Shown here: positions 1-5,609 of the stretch, one piece after another
Numbering within the stretch: position 1 is the first letter of the stretch
Layout: every line of letters begins with the position of its first letter
Origin: Bacteroidales bacterium Bact_07
Lineage (GTDB): Bacteria > Bacteroidota > Bacteroidia > Bacteroidales > Tenuifilaceae
Length of the DNA: 7,196 nt
Direction of reading: 5' to 3'
NCBI GenBank assembly: GCA_001603415.1
Contig: LUYY01000191.1
Span: 1 to 7,196, forward strand
Notes under the pieces: generated by a model
Databases searched by the model: none
What the model was told of the DNA's origin: nothing
What the model saw: the letters and a program-made list of their open reading frames with translations, nothing else
Position numbers and translations under genes: made by a program

Positions 1-54
1 GTAGAGTTAGACGATGAACTAACTACCGCTATTGTTGTTGAAAAGATTGAATAG
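1..54 (+). CDS. ileS: C-terminal end of a protein, probably isoleucyl-tRNA synthetase (partial)
   Basis: An open frame enters from the left edge and ends at a TAG at 52-54. Only 17 residues are visible (VELDDELTTAIVVEKIE), too few for a domain call. The assignment comes from context: in Bacteroidetes, ileS commonly lies directly upstream of a small DksA/TraR-family gene followed by lspA, which is the order seen here. The acidic then hydrophobic tail ending in a lysine-rich strand is compatible with the end of a Bacteroidetes IleS, but this is inference. Any other gene ending here remains possible. The next gene starts 55 bases downstream on the same strand. Confidence 0.5.
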   Translation, partial: VELDDELTTAIVVEKIE

Positions 55-59
55 CTGAG

Positions 60-92
60 TTGTTTTTTTACTTTGATTTTTTTATATCTTTA
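60..92 (+). promoter_or_regulatory. Weak candidate promoter for the DksA/TraR-like gene
   Basis: A TTG at 60-62 and TATCTTTA at 85-92 are 22 bases apart. The second box differs from the Bacteroidetes -7 consensus TAnnTTTG only in its last base, and the spacing is at the long end of the range reported for flavobacteria. The implied start of transcription is about 10 bases before the ATG at 110. The surroundings are strongly T-rich, so a chance match is quite possible. Confidence 0.25.
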
Positions 93-109
93 GCAAAATT
101 TAAAAAGCC

Positions 110-487
110 ATGGGAGAGAAGACCAGATATTCGGACGAGGAGTTGGCAGAATTTAAGGAAATTATTCTGCAAAAACTCGAAAAGGCACGCCGGGATTACG
201 AAATCCTGAAGAGTGCCATTACCATGGATGAGAGTAACGATACCGAGGACACCTCGCCAACCTTTAAGGTTTTGGAGGAAGGCGCTTCGACCCTCTCGAA
301 GGAGGAAGCCGGACGATTGGCTCAGCGCCAGCTCAAGTTTATACAACACCTTGAGGCTGCCCTGGTGCGTATCGAGAACAAAACCTATGGTATTTGCCGC
401 GAAACCGGTAAACTGATTTCTAAAGAACGCCTCCGTGCCGTTCCACACGCAACGCTTAGCATCGAAGCTAAGAACAGTCAACGATAG
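110..487 (+). CDS. DksA/TraR-family transcription regulator with degenerate zinc finger
   Basis: This 125-residue protein has the layout of short DksA/TraR proteins. A charged helical N-terminal half (about 8-90) would form the coiled coil that enters the RNA polymerase secondary channel. The C-terminal segment (about 92-121) is the zinc-finger region, recognisable from YGICRETGKLI and the RLRAVPHATLSIEA stretch. In classical DksA four cysteines bind zinc in a C-x2-C-x17-C-x2-C pattern. Here the equivalent positions are Cys96, Thr99, Ser117 and Ala120, so only one ligand remains and zinc binding is unlikely. The coiled-coil tip region carries an acidic stretch (D44-T-E-D47-T-S) that resembles, but does not match, the DxxDxA tip motif. 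It probably modulates transcription initiation, perhaps with ppGpp; this is inferred from the family. There is no clear Shine-Dalgarno sequence, and the A-rich leader is usual for the phylum. A strong terminator follows. Confidence 0.88.
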   Translation: MGEKTRYSDEELAEFKEIILQKLEKARRDYEILKSAITMDESNDTEDTSPTFKVLEEGASTLSKEEAGRLAQRQLKFIQHLEAALVRIENKTYGICRETGKLISKERLRAVPHATLSIEAKNSQR

Positions 488-515
488 CTGTAAGTGTTAA
501 TATTTATTTCTTATC

Positions 516-545
516 AAAGCGACCGTTTGGTCGCTTTTACTTTTT
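516..545 (+). terminator. Rho-independent terminator after the DksA-like gene
   Basis: A perfect 9-bp stem pairs AAAGCGACC (516-524) with GGTCGCTTT (529-537) around a four-base loop GTTT. The stem runs into TTTT (535-538), then AC and a further run of T to 545. It lies 28 bases after the stop of the DksA/TraR-like gene and 31 bases before lspA. It should therefore end, or at least reduce, read-through from the ileS-dksA side. Confidence 0.85.
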
Positions 546-557
546 ATATTAGTTTTA
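526..557 (+). promoter_or_regulatory. Candidate lspA promoter overlapping the terminator
   Basis: TTTG at 526-529 (loop and first stem base of the terminator) and TAGTTTTA at 550-557 are separated by 20 bases. This fits the Bacteroidetes TTTG / TAnnTTTG layout with one mismatch in the last base of the -7 box. The predicted start of transcription, near 564, leaves a leader of about 13 bases before the lspA ATG. Since a strong terminator separates lspA from the upstream gene, a promoter here is expected. The boxes themselves are only moderately convincing. Confidence 0.4.
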
Positions 558-576
558 CACCTTAAATGGTTAACCT

Positions 577-1236
577 ATGAAATTCAACAAGAAACACTTA
601 GCCTTTCTGATAATCCTTCTTATCCTGGTAATCGATCAAGCCCTAAAGATCTGGATTAAAACCAGCTTTGCCATTGGCGATGAGATGAAAGTGATTGGAA
701 ATTGGTTCATTCTGCACTTTACCGAAAATCCGGGCATGGCCTTTGGTTTAAAGTTCTGGGGTATTTGGGGAAAAATTGGGTTAAGCATATTCCGTATTGC
801 TGCAATTATTGCCATTGCATGGTATCTTAATCACCTTATTAAGCAACAGGTAAAAACAGGTATCATTGTAGGCCTTTCACTTATCCTTGCTGGAGCCATT
901 GGAAATATTATCGATAGCGCATTCTACGGTTACCTTTTCGATAGTGGAACAATCTACAACGACCAGTTCAACCAATGGGTATCGTACTATGGCATTTCAA
1001 AATTGAATTTTGTTGGCTACGCAGGATTCCTTCAGGGTTGTGTGGTCGATATGTTTTACTTCCCAATAATCGATACCGTTTTACCATCGTGGATTCCCTT
1101 TATAGGCGGTGAACACTTTGTGTTCTTCAGGCCCGTATTCAATATTGCCGACTCATCCATAACTGTAGGGGTTATATACCTACTACTTTTCCACCGAAAC
1201 ACGCTTTTTGGTCAACACGTAAACCAAAAATCATAG
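577..1236 (+). CDS. lspA: Lipoprotein signal peptidase (signal peptidase II)
   Basis: LspA is an inner-membrane aspartyl protease that removes the signal peptide of prolipoproteins after Lgt has lipidated the lipobox cysteine. The 219-residue protein has a membrane segment at about 8-26 ending in the conserved Asp20, the TENPGMAFG block (49-57, Asn51), a second hydrophobic segment at about 68-86, a third at about 95-113 ending in GAIGNIID (Asn110, Asp113), and a last one at about 190-206. The catalytic aspartate pair is Asp158 (VVDM) and Asp192 (FNIADSSI). It is longer than the roughly 160-170 residues of proteobacterial LspA. The gap from Asp113 to Asp158 is 45 residues against 9 in E. coli, and that from Asp158 to Asp192 is 34 against 18. 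As I recall, similar insertions occur in other Bacteroidetes LspA proteins. It probably shares a transcript with purE, which starts five bases after its stop. Confidence 0.96.
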   Translation: MKFNKKHLAFLIILLILVIDQALKIWIKTSFAIGDEMKVIGNWFILHFTENPGMAFGLKFWGIWGKIGLSIFRIAAIIAIAWYLNHLIKQQVKTGIIVGLSLILAGAIGNIIDSAFYGYLFDSGTIYNDQFNQWVSYYGISKLNFVGYAGFLQGCVVDMFYFPIIDTVLPSWIPFIGGEHFVFFRPVFNIADSSITVGVIYLLLFHRNTLFGQHVNQKS

Positions 1237-1241
1237 AGGCT

Positions 1242-1712
1242 ATGAACCGCAAAGTTGTAATCATTATGGGCTCAAAGGCTGACCTTGACTGGGCCAACCA
1301 AATTGTAGCAGTGCTTAAAGGTTTTGGAATCGAAACCGTAACACGTATTGCATCGGCCCATAAGGTGCCGCTCAAGTGCTATGAGCTGATTAAACATTAC
1401 GAGAAAGAAAACGTGGTGTTTATCACCATAGCCGGCATGAGCAATGCATTAAGCGGTTTTACCGATGCCCAAACCCACTGCCCGGTAATTGCCTGCCCCC
1501 CATACAGCGATAAATTTGGAGGGGCTGATATTTACTCCAGCCTACGCATGCCTTCGGGTGTTGCCCCGCTCACCATTCTTAGCCCCGAAAATGCGGCTAT
1601 TGCTGCCGCAAAAATAATTGGGCTATCGAACCCCGATATTCAGAAAAAAATTGCTGAATATCAGGAAAAGAAACGAACTGAGATTGAAGAGGCCGATAAA
1701 AATCTGCAGTAA
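1242..1712 (+). CDS. purE: Phosphoribosylaminoimidazole carboxylase, class II PurE type
   Basis: PurE acts in de novo purine synthesis at the AIR-to-CAIR step. This 156-residue protein has the PurE fold signatures: MGSK at 9-12, SAHK at 38-41, AGMSNALSG at 64-72, CPPYSDKFG at 85-93 and SSLRMPSG at 99-106, followed by LSPENAA (113-119). These match the class II enzymes (the carboxylase domain of animal PAICS and Treponema denticola PurE), which show SAHK, AGRSN, SCPP, SSLRLPSG and LSPEG. Class I N5-CAIR mutases instead show SAHRTP, AGGAAHLPG and SIVQMPGG. Class II enzymes carboxylate AIR directly with CO2 and need neither PurK nor ATP; that this protein does so is inference from motifs. The start ATG lies five bases after the lspA stop and the next gene follows after nine bases, so it sits mid-operon. 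An AGAGG lies too close to the ATG to be a good ribosome binding site. Confidence 0.93.
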   Translation: MNRKVVIIMGSKADLDWANQIVAVLKGFGIETVTRIASAHKVPLKCYELIKHYEKENVVFITIAGMSNALSGFTDAQTHCPVIACPPYSDKFGGADIYSSLRMPSGVAPLTILSPENAAIAAAKIIGLSNPDIQKKIAEYQEKKRTEIEEADKNLQ

Positions 1713-1721
1713 TTGTTATAA

Positions 1722-2669
1722 ATGGGAATAGTTGGCGTTGACATTGACCGTGCTGCATCAATTATAGCTAACGGTGGGGTTGTGGCTTTCCCTACCGAAA
1801 CGGTTTATGGGTTGGGTGCAAATGCCCTTAATCCTAATGCTGTAGCCAAGGTTTTTGCACTAAAGGAGCGGCCTTCGTTCGATCCGTTAATTGTCCATAT
1901 AGCATCGGTCGATAGCATTGGCCTTCTAACCCCAAGCACCGATTCCAGAATTTTTCGGTTAGCCGAGCGCTTTTGGCCGGGTCCACTTACCATAGTTGTT
2001 CCTAAAAGCAACATTGTTCCGGGTATTGTAACCTCCGACCTCGAAACGGTTGGCATCCGCATGCCCAACCACCCCATTGCCCTTGAGCTCATCAAGAAAT
2101 CGGGGTGTGTAATTGCAGCCCCCAGCGCCAATAAGTTTGGTCGGGTTAGCCCTACACGCGCCGAGCACGTGCTAAAGCAACTACCCGATGTGAATTACAT
2201 ACTCGATGGTGGTAAAACCACAGTTGGCATTGAATCGACCGTGGTAACACTCGACAACGAAGGATTCATCATTTTGCGCCATGGTGCAATTACCCATAAC
2301 CACTTGGCGCAAGTTGTTAATCCATCGAGCGCACATCTGCCCCAAAAAGGCTTGGCATCGCCCGGACTGCTTAAATCGCACTATAGCCCAAACAAACCAT
2401 TATACATTGCTGGTGAAACCAGCAAATCCATTGACCCATCGAGGGCGGGATATATTGCCTTTGGGAAAAAGCCAGAAGGTAACTACAAACTTGTAGAGTA
2501 CCTATCGGAAACGGGCGATATGGTAGAAGCGGCAGCACATCTTTTTGAAAAAATACATGCCTTTGAGGACTCCGATGTGGAATACATAATTGCCGACCCC
2601 GTACCTGAGGTAGGTATTGGAATTGCCATTATGGACAGGTTGCGTAAAGCGGCTTACAGGTATAGGTAA
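1722..2669 (+). CDS. L-threonylcarbamoyladenylate synthase, Sua5/YrdC family
   Basis: The enzyme makes threonylcarbamoyl-AMP from threonine, bicarbonate and ATP, the first step of the t6A37 modification of ANN-decoding tRNAs. The TsaD complex then transfers the group. At 315 residues this is the long Sua5 form, not the short TsaC form. The N-terminal YrdC domain (about 8-195) shows PTETVYGLGANA (24-35), KERPSFDPLIVHI (48-60), WPGPLTIVVPK (85-95), VGIRMPNHPIA (110-120), APSANKFGRVSPT (133-145) and GIESTVV (169-175). A linker with SPGLLKSHYSPNKPL (213-227) leads into the C-terminal Sua5 domain (about 228-310), which ends in GIAIMDRLRKAA. The linker motif is typical of Sua5 and contacts the active site. 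The start, nine bases after the purE stop, has no evident Shine-Dalgarno sequence. It is probably the last gene of the lspA-purE transcript. Confidence 0.94.
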   Translation: MGIVGVDIDRAASIIANGGVVAFPTETVYGLGANALNPNAVAKVFALKERPSFDPLIVHIASVDSIGLLTPSTDSRIFRLAERFWPGPLTIVVPKSNIVPGIVTSDLETVGIRMPNHPIALELIKKSGCVIAAPSANKFGRVSPTRAEHVLKQLPDVNYILDGGKTTVGIESTVVTLDNEGFIILRHGAITHNHLAQVVNPSSAHLPQKGLASPGLLKSHYSPNKPLYIAGETSKSIDPSRAGYIAFGKKPEGNYKLVEYLSETGDMVEAAAHLFEKIHAFEDSDVEYIIADPVPEVGIGIAIMDRLRKAAYRYR

Positions 2670-2670
2670 A

Positions 2671-2701
2671 GTTGTTCGTTTATAGTTGAGTGTTGTTCGT
2701 T
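2671..2701. repeat. Short direct repeat after the Sua5 gene
   Basis: GTTGTTCGTT occurs at 2671-2680 and again at 2692-2701, 21 bases apart, just after the Sua5 stop. Its reverse complement AACGAACAAC recurs at 7097-7106 in the other large spacer. The function is unknown. It looks like part of the degenerate repeated intergenic sequence of this genome. Confidence 0.4.
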
Positions 2702-2747
2702 GACCAGTCCCCTCATGTCATGCTCAGCCCAGTCGAATTTGAAGAAC

Positions 2748-2769
2748 GCACGCGTCAGAAGACGCGCGC
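2748..2769. repeat. GC-rich hairpin in the convergent spacer
   Basis: CGCGTC (2751-2756) and GACGCG (2761-2766) pair perfectly around the loop AGAA. Beyond one A/C mismatch, two more pairs extend the stem to 2748-2769. There is no T-run on either strand next to it, so it is not a classical terminator, although it lies between the ends of two convergent genes. It resembles a dispersed palindromic (REP-like) element. Copies elsewhere in the genome cannot be tested here. Confidence 0.5.
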
Positions 2770-2832
2770 TAACTAGAGGCAACTAAACACCAAAAACCTA
2801 ACACTAAACACTTTATCCTTTATCCTTAAATC

Positions 2833-3573
2833 TTAAACATTACTTGCATAGGCAAGTGTTCCAACGCTAACCTTAACGTCAACAGAGTCTAAAAGGGTTT
2901 GGGCACAGGTTTCAAGAGTTGCCCCAGTAGTTATAACGTCATCAACCAGGAGCACATGCCCCTTTTCAATCTTCTCGGGATTTTTGACAGCGAAAGCCCC
3001 AGCAATGTTTTGCATACGCTCAATGCGCGACTTTTTGGTTTGCGTTTGCGTGTAAACGTTCCTCAGCAGAACATCGGTTACTACAGGCACTCCCATAGCC
3101 TCCGACAACCCTTTAGCTATAACCTCGGCCTGGTTGTATCCACGTTCCCTAAACCGCTTGGGATGCAACGGTACGGGAACTATTGCCGTTATCGGCTTAT
3201 ATAGGTCAGAGTTCCTCAACTCTAACCCAAACTGTCTGCCAAGGAACACGCCAATATCATCGCGTCCCTGATATTTCAGCATATGCAAAAGTTTGCGGTA
3301 ACGACTACCCTTGCGGAAGAAGAAGAATGAACAGGCATGATCCACGTTAACCCTACCCCAAAATATTTGCGATACAGGATTATCGGGCCAATTCCAAAAT
3401 CGGGTTCGGGGAATATGGTACAAACAGGAGGTGCATAGCACCTCCTCGTATAGCGAAAGCCCATCGTGACAAACGGAGCAAACGTTAGGATAAAAAAGGT
3501 TGATAAAATCGTATGTAATACGTTTTACCCCATAAAATTTAGTTGCTTCGGGTCCACTCCACCTCTTTCCCAA
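2833..3573 (-). CDS. ComF-family phosphoribosyltransferase-like protein
   Basis: This 246-residue protein has the two parts of ComF/GntX proteins. A four-cysteine zinc-binding motif comes first (Cys32, Cys35, Cys47, Cys50, after the NLFYP stretch). A type I phosphoribosyltransferase domain follows, with VPVPLHPKRFRERGYNQAE at 132-150 and the PRPP-binding loop VLLVDDVITTGATLE at 207-221. ComF in Bacillus and related proteins are needed for DNA uptake in competent cells; the exact biochemical role is unsettled and competence here is not implied. The start is a problem: the only NTG start compatible with the N-terminus is a TTG at 3573-3571, which overlaps the upstream DUF2147 gene by 35 bases. 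The frame is closed by a TAG only five codons further upstream, so the start cannot lie far from here. The overlap suggests translational coupling within the reverse-strand cluster. Confidence 0.9.
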   Translation of the reverse strand: MGKRWSGPEATKFYGVKRITYDFINLFYPNVCSVCHDGLSLYEEVLCTSCLYHIPRTRFWNWPDNPVSQIFWGRVNVDHACSFFFFRKGSRYRKLLHMLKYQGRDDIGVFLGRQFGLELRNSDLYKPITAIVPVPLHPKRFRERGYNQAEVIAKGLSEAMGVPVVTDVLLRNVYTQTQTKKSRIERMQNIAGAFAVKNPEKIEKGHVLLVDDVITTGATLETCAQTLLDSVDVKVSVGTLAYASNV

Positions 3574-3976
3574 TGAAAGAGAAACCTATGTAGCCCTTAA
3601 CATGGAGTAAATTATAGTTCCCATCGTCGAACCACATGTAGCACTTGTAGGTTTTCCCCTCCTTGGGATTATAGATTGTGCCATCAACCCACTGGCTATC
3701 CTTGTAAACAAATCCATCGAGCATTCTTAGACCCATAATCGGCCTATTTTGCAACTTGGCATCGGGATTCTTATCGTCAACCTTGGGTTTCCCATCCTTG
3801 TTGGGTTCCTTTAGCCAAGTAATCTCACCGTAGAATTTCCCCTTGGCATCCTTCTTAATGGTAACTTTGGAATCGCCGTACTGGGTTAGCCATGTACCAA
3901 GAACCTTATCCTGATGCTGTGCCATTGCCGGCACCAGTATCATCAATGCAAATGCAAGCAACAATAACTTCTTCAT
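3539..3976 (-). CDS. Secreted DUF2147 family protein
   Basis: This protein has 145 residues. Residues 1-19 form a signal peptide (lysines at 2-3, a leucine-rich core and an AMA/Q cleavage-like site), so the mature protein of about 126 residues should be periplasmic. There is no lipobox cysteine. The body matches DUF2147: LGTWLTQYGDSKVTI near the mature N-terminus, GKFYGEITWLK (46-56), DGTIYNPKEGKTYKCYMW (98-115) and the closing VKGYIGFSFIGKEVEWTR (126-143). The fold is probably a lipocalin-like beta-barrel; that is general knowledge of the family, and its function is not known. The gene starts 49 bases after the rlpA-like gene on the same strand and its end overlaps the ComF start by 35 bases. 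A TAATATTG at 4003-4010 resembles a -7 box but has no well-placed partner. Confidence 0.92.
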   Translation of the reverse strand: MKKLLLLAFALMILVPAMAQHQDKVLGTWLTQYGDSKVTIKKDAKGKFYGEITWLKEPNKDGKPKVDDKNPDAKLQNRPIMGLRMLDGFVYKDSQWVDGTIYNPKEGKTYKCYMWFDDGNYNLLHVKGYIGFSFIGKEVEWTRSN

Positions 3977-4025
3977 AGTAATTTTAGGTTGGTTACGAAT
4001 TTCAATATTAGCGAATTTTTATCAA

Positions 4026-4778
4026 TTACCTAATTTCAACGATAAAACATCCCTGATACTTGGCTTGCGCGTTTTGCTTTGCCTTCTCGGCATCGGCTCG
4101 GGAAGTAAATGGGCCAATGAGTACCTTAAAAAGACGCTCGTTGCTAACCGTTAAAACCTGAATGCAAGGCCTCTTTCCAAATTGTTCCTGGGCATCAGCT
4201 AAAACGGTAAAAATATTGGCCTGCTCCTTGAAGCTGCCTAACTGTAAGTAAAATCCCTTTTTGATTTGTTTTTGGACCTCAACCGAAAAATACTCTGCTG
4301 ATTCGGATACGCCGGTTTGCAGATTGCTCTTTGTTTCATTGGCTTGAGCAGCAACTGCTACCTTACCCGCATCGCCTGGCTGGTTTTTGGGGGCCTCCAC
4401 CTTTGGCTCAAGTTTTACCCCCTGGTTATCTATCACCTCTATTCTTACCCTTGCAATCCCTTTGCCTATCATTCCAAGCCTCTCGGCTACCGATTTTGAA
4501 ACATCAGTTATTCTGCCGGGCACAAATGGACCCCTATCGTTTACCCGGGCTATGGCCGATTGGTTGTTATCCAAATTGGTGATTTTAACCAGTGAACCGA
4601 ATGGGATGGAAACATGGGCACAGGTTGCCTTTAAGTGGCTGTATCGCTCACCCGATGCTGTTACCCTGCCCTCTAAACTATCGTCGTAAATTGATGCATT
4701 CCCTTCCTGAACATAACCTACCTGACCGGAGGTAAGCAAGGGTATAAGCCAAAAAAGAATTAGTACCGATTTGTGCAT
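4026..4778 (-). CDS. RlpA-like double-psi beta-barrel protein with SPOR domain
   Basis: This protein has 250 residues. A signal peptide (about 1-18) precedes an RlpA-type double-psi beta-barrel domain (about 22-116), which shows NASIYDDSLEGRVTASGE (27-44), CAHVSIPFGSLVKITNL (53-69) and RVNDRGPFVPGRITDVS (78-94). Glu44, His55 and Asp81 sit at conserved positions of the family. A charged, low-complexity linker (about 118-172) leads to a C-terminal SPOR domain (about 174-250; GFYLQLGSF at 175-183, FKVLIGPF at 217-224), a domain that binds glycan strands lacking stem peptides. RlpA of Pseudomonas aeruginosa is a septal lytic transglycosylase acting on such strands, and a similar periplasmic role is likely here. 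Unlike E. coli RlpA there is no lipobox cysteine, so it appears to be a soluble exported protein. Its ATG shares one base with the stop of the upstream DUF2461 gene (TAATG), indicating coupling. Confidence 0.92.
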   Translation of the reverse strand: MHKSVLILFWLIPLLTSGQVGYVQEGNASIYDDSLEGRVTASGERYSHLKATCAHVSIPFGSLVKITNLDNNQSAIARVNDRGPFVPGRITDVSKSVAERLGMIGKGIARVRIEVIDNQGVKLEPKVEAPKNQPGDAGKVAVAAQANETKSNLQTGVSESAEYFSVEVQKQIKKGFYLQLGSFKEQANIFTVLADAQEQFGKRPCIQVLTVSNERLFKVLIGPFTSRADAEKAKQNAQAKYQGCFIVEIR

Positions 4779-5440
4779 TACTGTATAGCTTGGTTTAAGA
4801 ACTTTATCAATGGGCTCAACGTTTCAAATACCTCAATTGTCCTGCGATCAAAATCGGGATGTATAAGCTCCTGATCGGTAAAATCGCATGAGGGTGTTAT
4901 ATGTTTCAATCGGAGAAAATGATCTAACTCCGAATCGAACTCAAACCCAGCAGGTGTGCGTTTAGCCTGTTCAACGCCCTCCCAGGTAAAGGTTGATTTA
5001 AACTTGGGATTGTTGATAATTGAAAGGAACTCGGTACGGTTATCAACCATGGCCATGCGTACCTCTTTCATAACGGGAGTAGGAGCCATATACAGTCCTC
5101 CCGAAGCAAACGAACTCCCGGGCTGGATATGGATGTAGTACCCGCAGCTGTTGCTCTTCCTTCCACCTGGGGCAATAAAAGCCCCAAAGTTCTCCTTGTA
5201 CGGATTTTTATTGGCCGAAAAACGAACATCACGGTATATGCGGAAAGTGCAATCGCGGGGCTCAAGAGCGCCTATCGATTTATCGAATCGGCTAATGCCC
5301 GCTATCAATGTGAAAATAAACTGCTGAAAATCGGCATTTGCCAGCTCGTAGCTATTGCGGTTTGCCTGAAACCACTCGCGGTTATTGTTCTTTGACAGGT
5401 TAACCAGAAAATCAACTGTTTCCTTCTTTAGTCCGGGCAT
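4778..5440 (-). CDS. DUF2461 family protein (TIGR02453 type)
   Basis: This 220-residue protein has no signal peptide or membrane segment and is therefore probably cytoplasmic. It matches the DUF2461 family: the N-terminal FLVNLSKNNNREWFQANR block (11-28), the highly conserved RIYRDVRFSANKNPYKENF (67-85), YYIHIQPG (101-108) and GGLYMAPTP (114-122). A C-terminal helical part contains FLRLKHITPSCDFTDQEL. The family is widespread in Bacteroidetes and occurs elsewhere, but I know of no established biochemical function, and none is proposed. It is the first gene of the reverse-strand cluster. A TAAATTTG promoter-like box lies 20 bases upstream of its ATG, and its stop overlaps the start of the RlpA-like gene by one base. 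The ATG at 5440 gives the family-typical N-terminus. Confidence 0.91.
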   Translation of the reverse strand: MPGLKKETVDFLVNLSKNNNREWFQANRNSYELANADFQQFIFTLIAGISRFDKSIGALEPRDCTFRIYRDVRFSANKNPYKENFGAFIAPGGRKSNSCGYYIHIQPGSSFASGGLYMAPTPVMKEVRMAMVDNRTEFLSIINNPKFKSTFTWEGVEQAKRTPAGFEFDSELDHFLRLKHITPSCDFTDQELIHPDFDRRTIEVFETLSPLIKFLNQAIQ

Positions 5441-5459
5441 TGGGGTTTGGGTTTACTAA

Positions 5460-5467
5460 CAAATTTA
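5460..5467 (-). promoter_or_regulatory. Candidate -7 box for the DUF2461-rlpA cluster
   Basis: TAAATTTG on the reverse strand is a perfect match to the Bacteroidetes -7 consensus TAnnTTTG. It would start transcription about 13 bases before the DUF2461 ATG. The expected -33 TTTG is not present 19 bases upstream (ATTA is found), so the match is partial. Read-through from the tRNA gene should be blocked by the terminator at 5491-5517, which makes a promoter here necessary. Confidence 0.5.
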
Positions 5468-5490
5468 CTAAAATATTTTATGCCGATAAT

Positions 5491-5517
5491 AAAAAAAGCC
5501 ACCCTAAAAGGTGGCTT
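5491..5517 (-). terminator. Rho-independent terminator of the tRNA-Lys gene
   Basis: On the reverse strand, AAGCCACC (5517-5510) pairs perfectly with GGTGGCTT (5503-5496) around a six-base loop. The stem runs directly into a T-run ending at 5491. It begins five bases after the 3' end of the tRNA, so it should define the end of the tRNA precursor and separate it from the DUF2461 cluster. Confidence 0.88.
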
Positions 5518-5521
5518 CCTG

Positions 5522-5594
5522 TCGGCTCGGTGGGGATCGAACCCACGACCCCATGATTAAGAGTCACGTGCTCTACCAGCTGAGCTACGAGCCG
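5522..5594 (-). tRNA. tRNA-Lys with anticodon CTT
   Basis: The 73-base cloverleaf folds without gaps. The acceptor stem pairs CGGCTCG with CGAGCCG. The D stem is GCTC/GAGC. The anticodon stem CGTGA/TCATG (one G-T pair) carries the loop CTCTTAA, placing CTT at positions 34-36. The variable region is GGGTC, and the T stem GTGGG/CCCAC carries the loop TTCGATC. The discriminator base is A. The 3' CCA is not encoded and must be added by the CCA-adding enzyme. The first pair is C-G rather than the commoner G-C. The anticodon reads the lysine codon AAG. Confidence 0.97.
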
Positions 5595-5609
5595 TTATTT
5601 TTGTGGCTG

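Noticed and set aside
68..481. 137-codon open frame antisense to the DksA/TraR-like gene
   Set aside because: It lies opposite a well-conserved gene, has no recognisable motif and would start inside that gene's coding region; it is a codon-bias shadow.
1805..2131. 108-codon reverse open frame opposite the Sua5 gene
   Set aside because: It is fully within the YrdC-domain coding region in an antisense frame, with no family resemblance.
4003..4025. Promoter for the DUF2147 gene from TAATATTG and an upstream TTG
   Set aside because: The boxes are only 12 bases apart instead of about 19, and the -7 box has a mismatch; the gene can be served by the upstream cluster promoter.
4387..4689. 100-codon forward open frame opposite the RlpA-like gene
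   Set aside because: It mirrors conserved double-psi barrel codons and has no domain or upstream signal of its own.
5596..5603. Forward-strand TATTTTTG that matches the TAnnTTTG box, as an rmlB promoter
   Set aside because: There is no TTTG 19-20 bases upstream (that position is inside the tRNA), and the box is over 100 bases from the rmlB start; a chance match in T-rich DNA is more likely.
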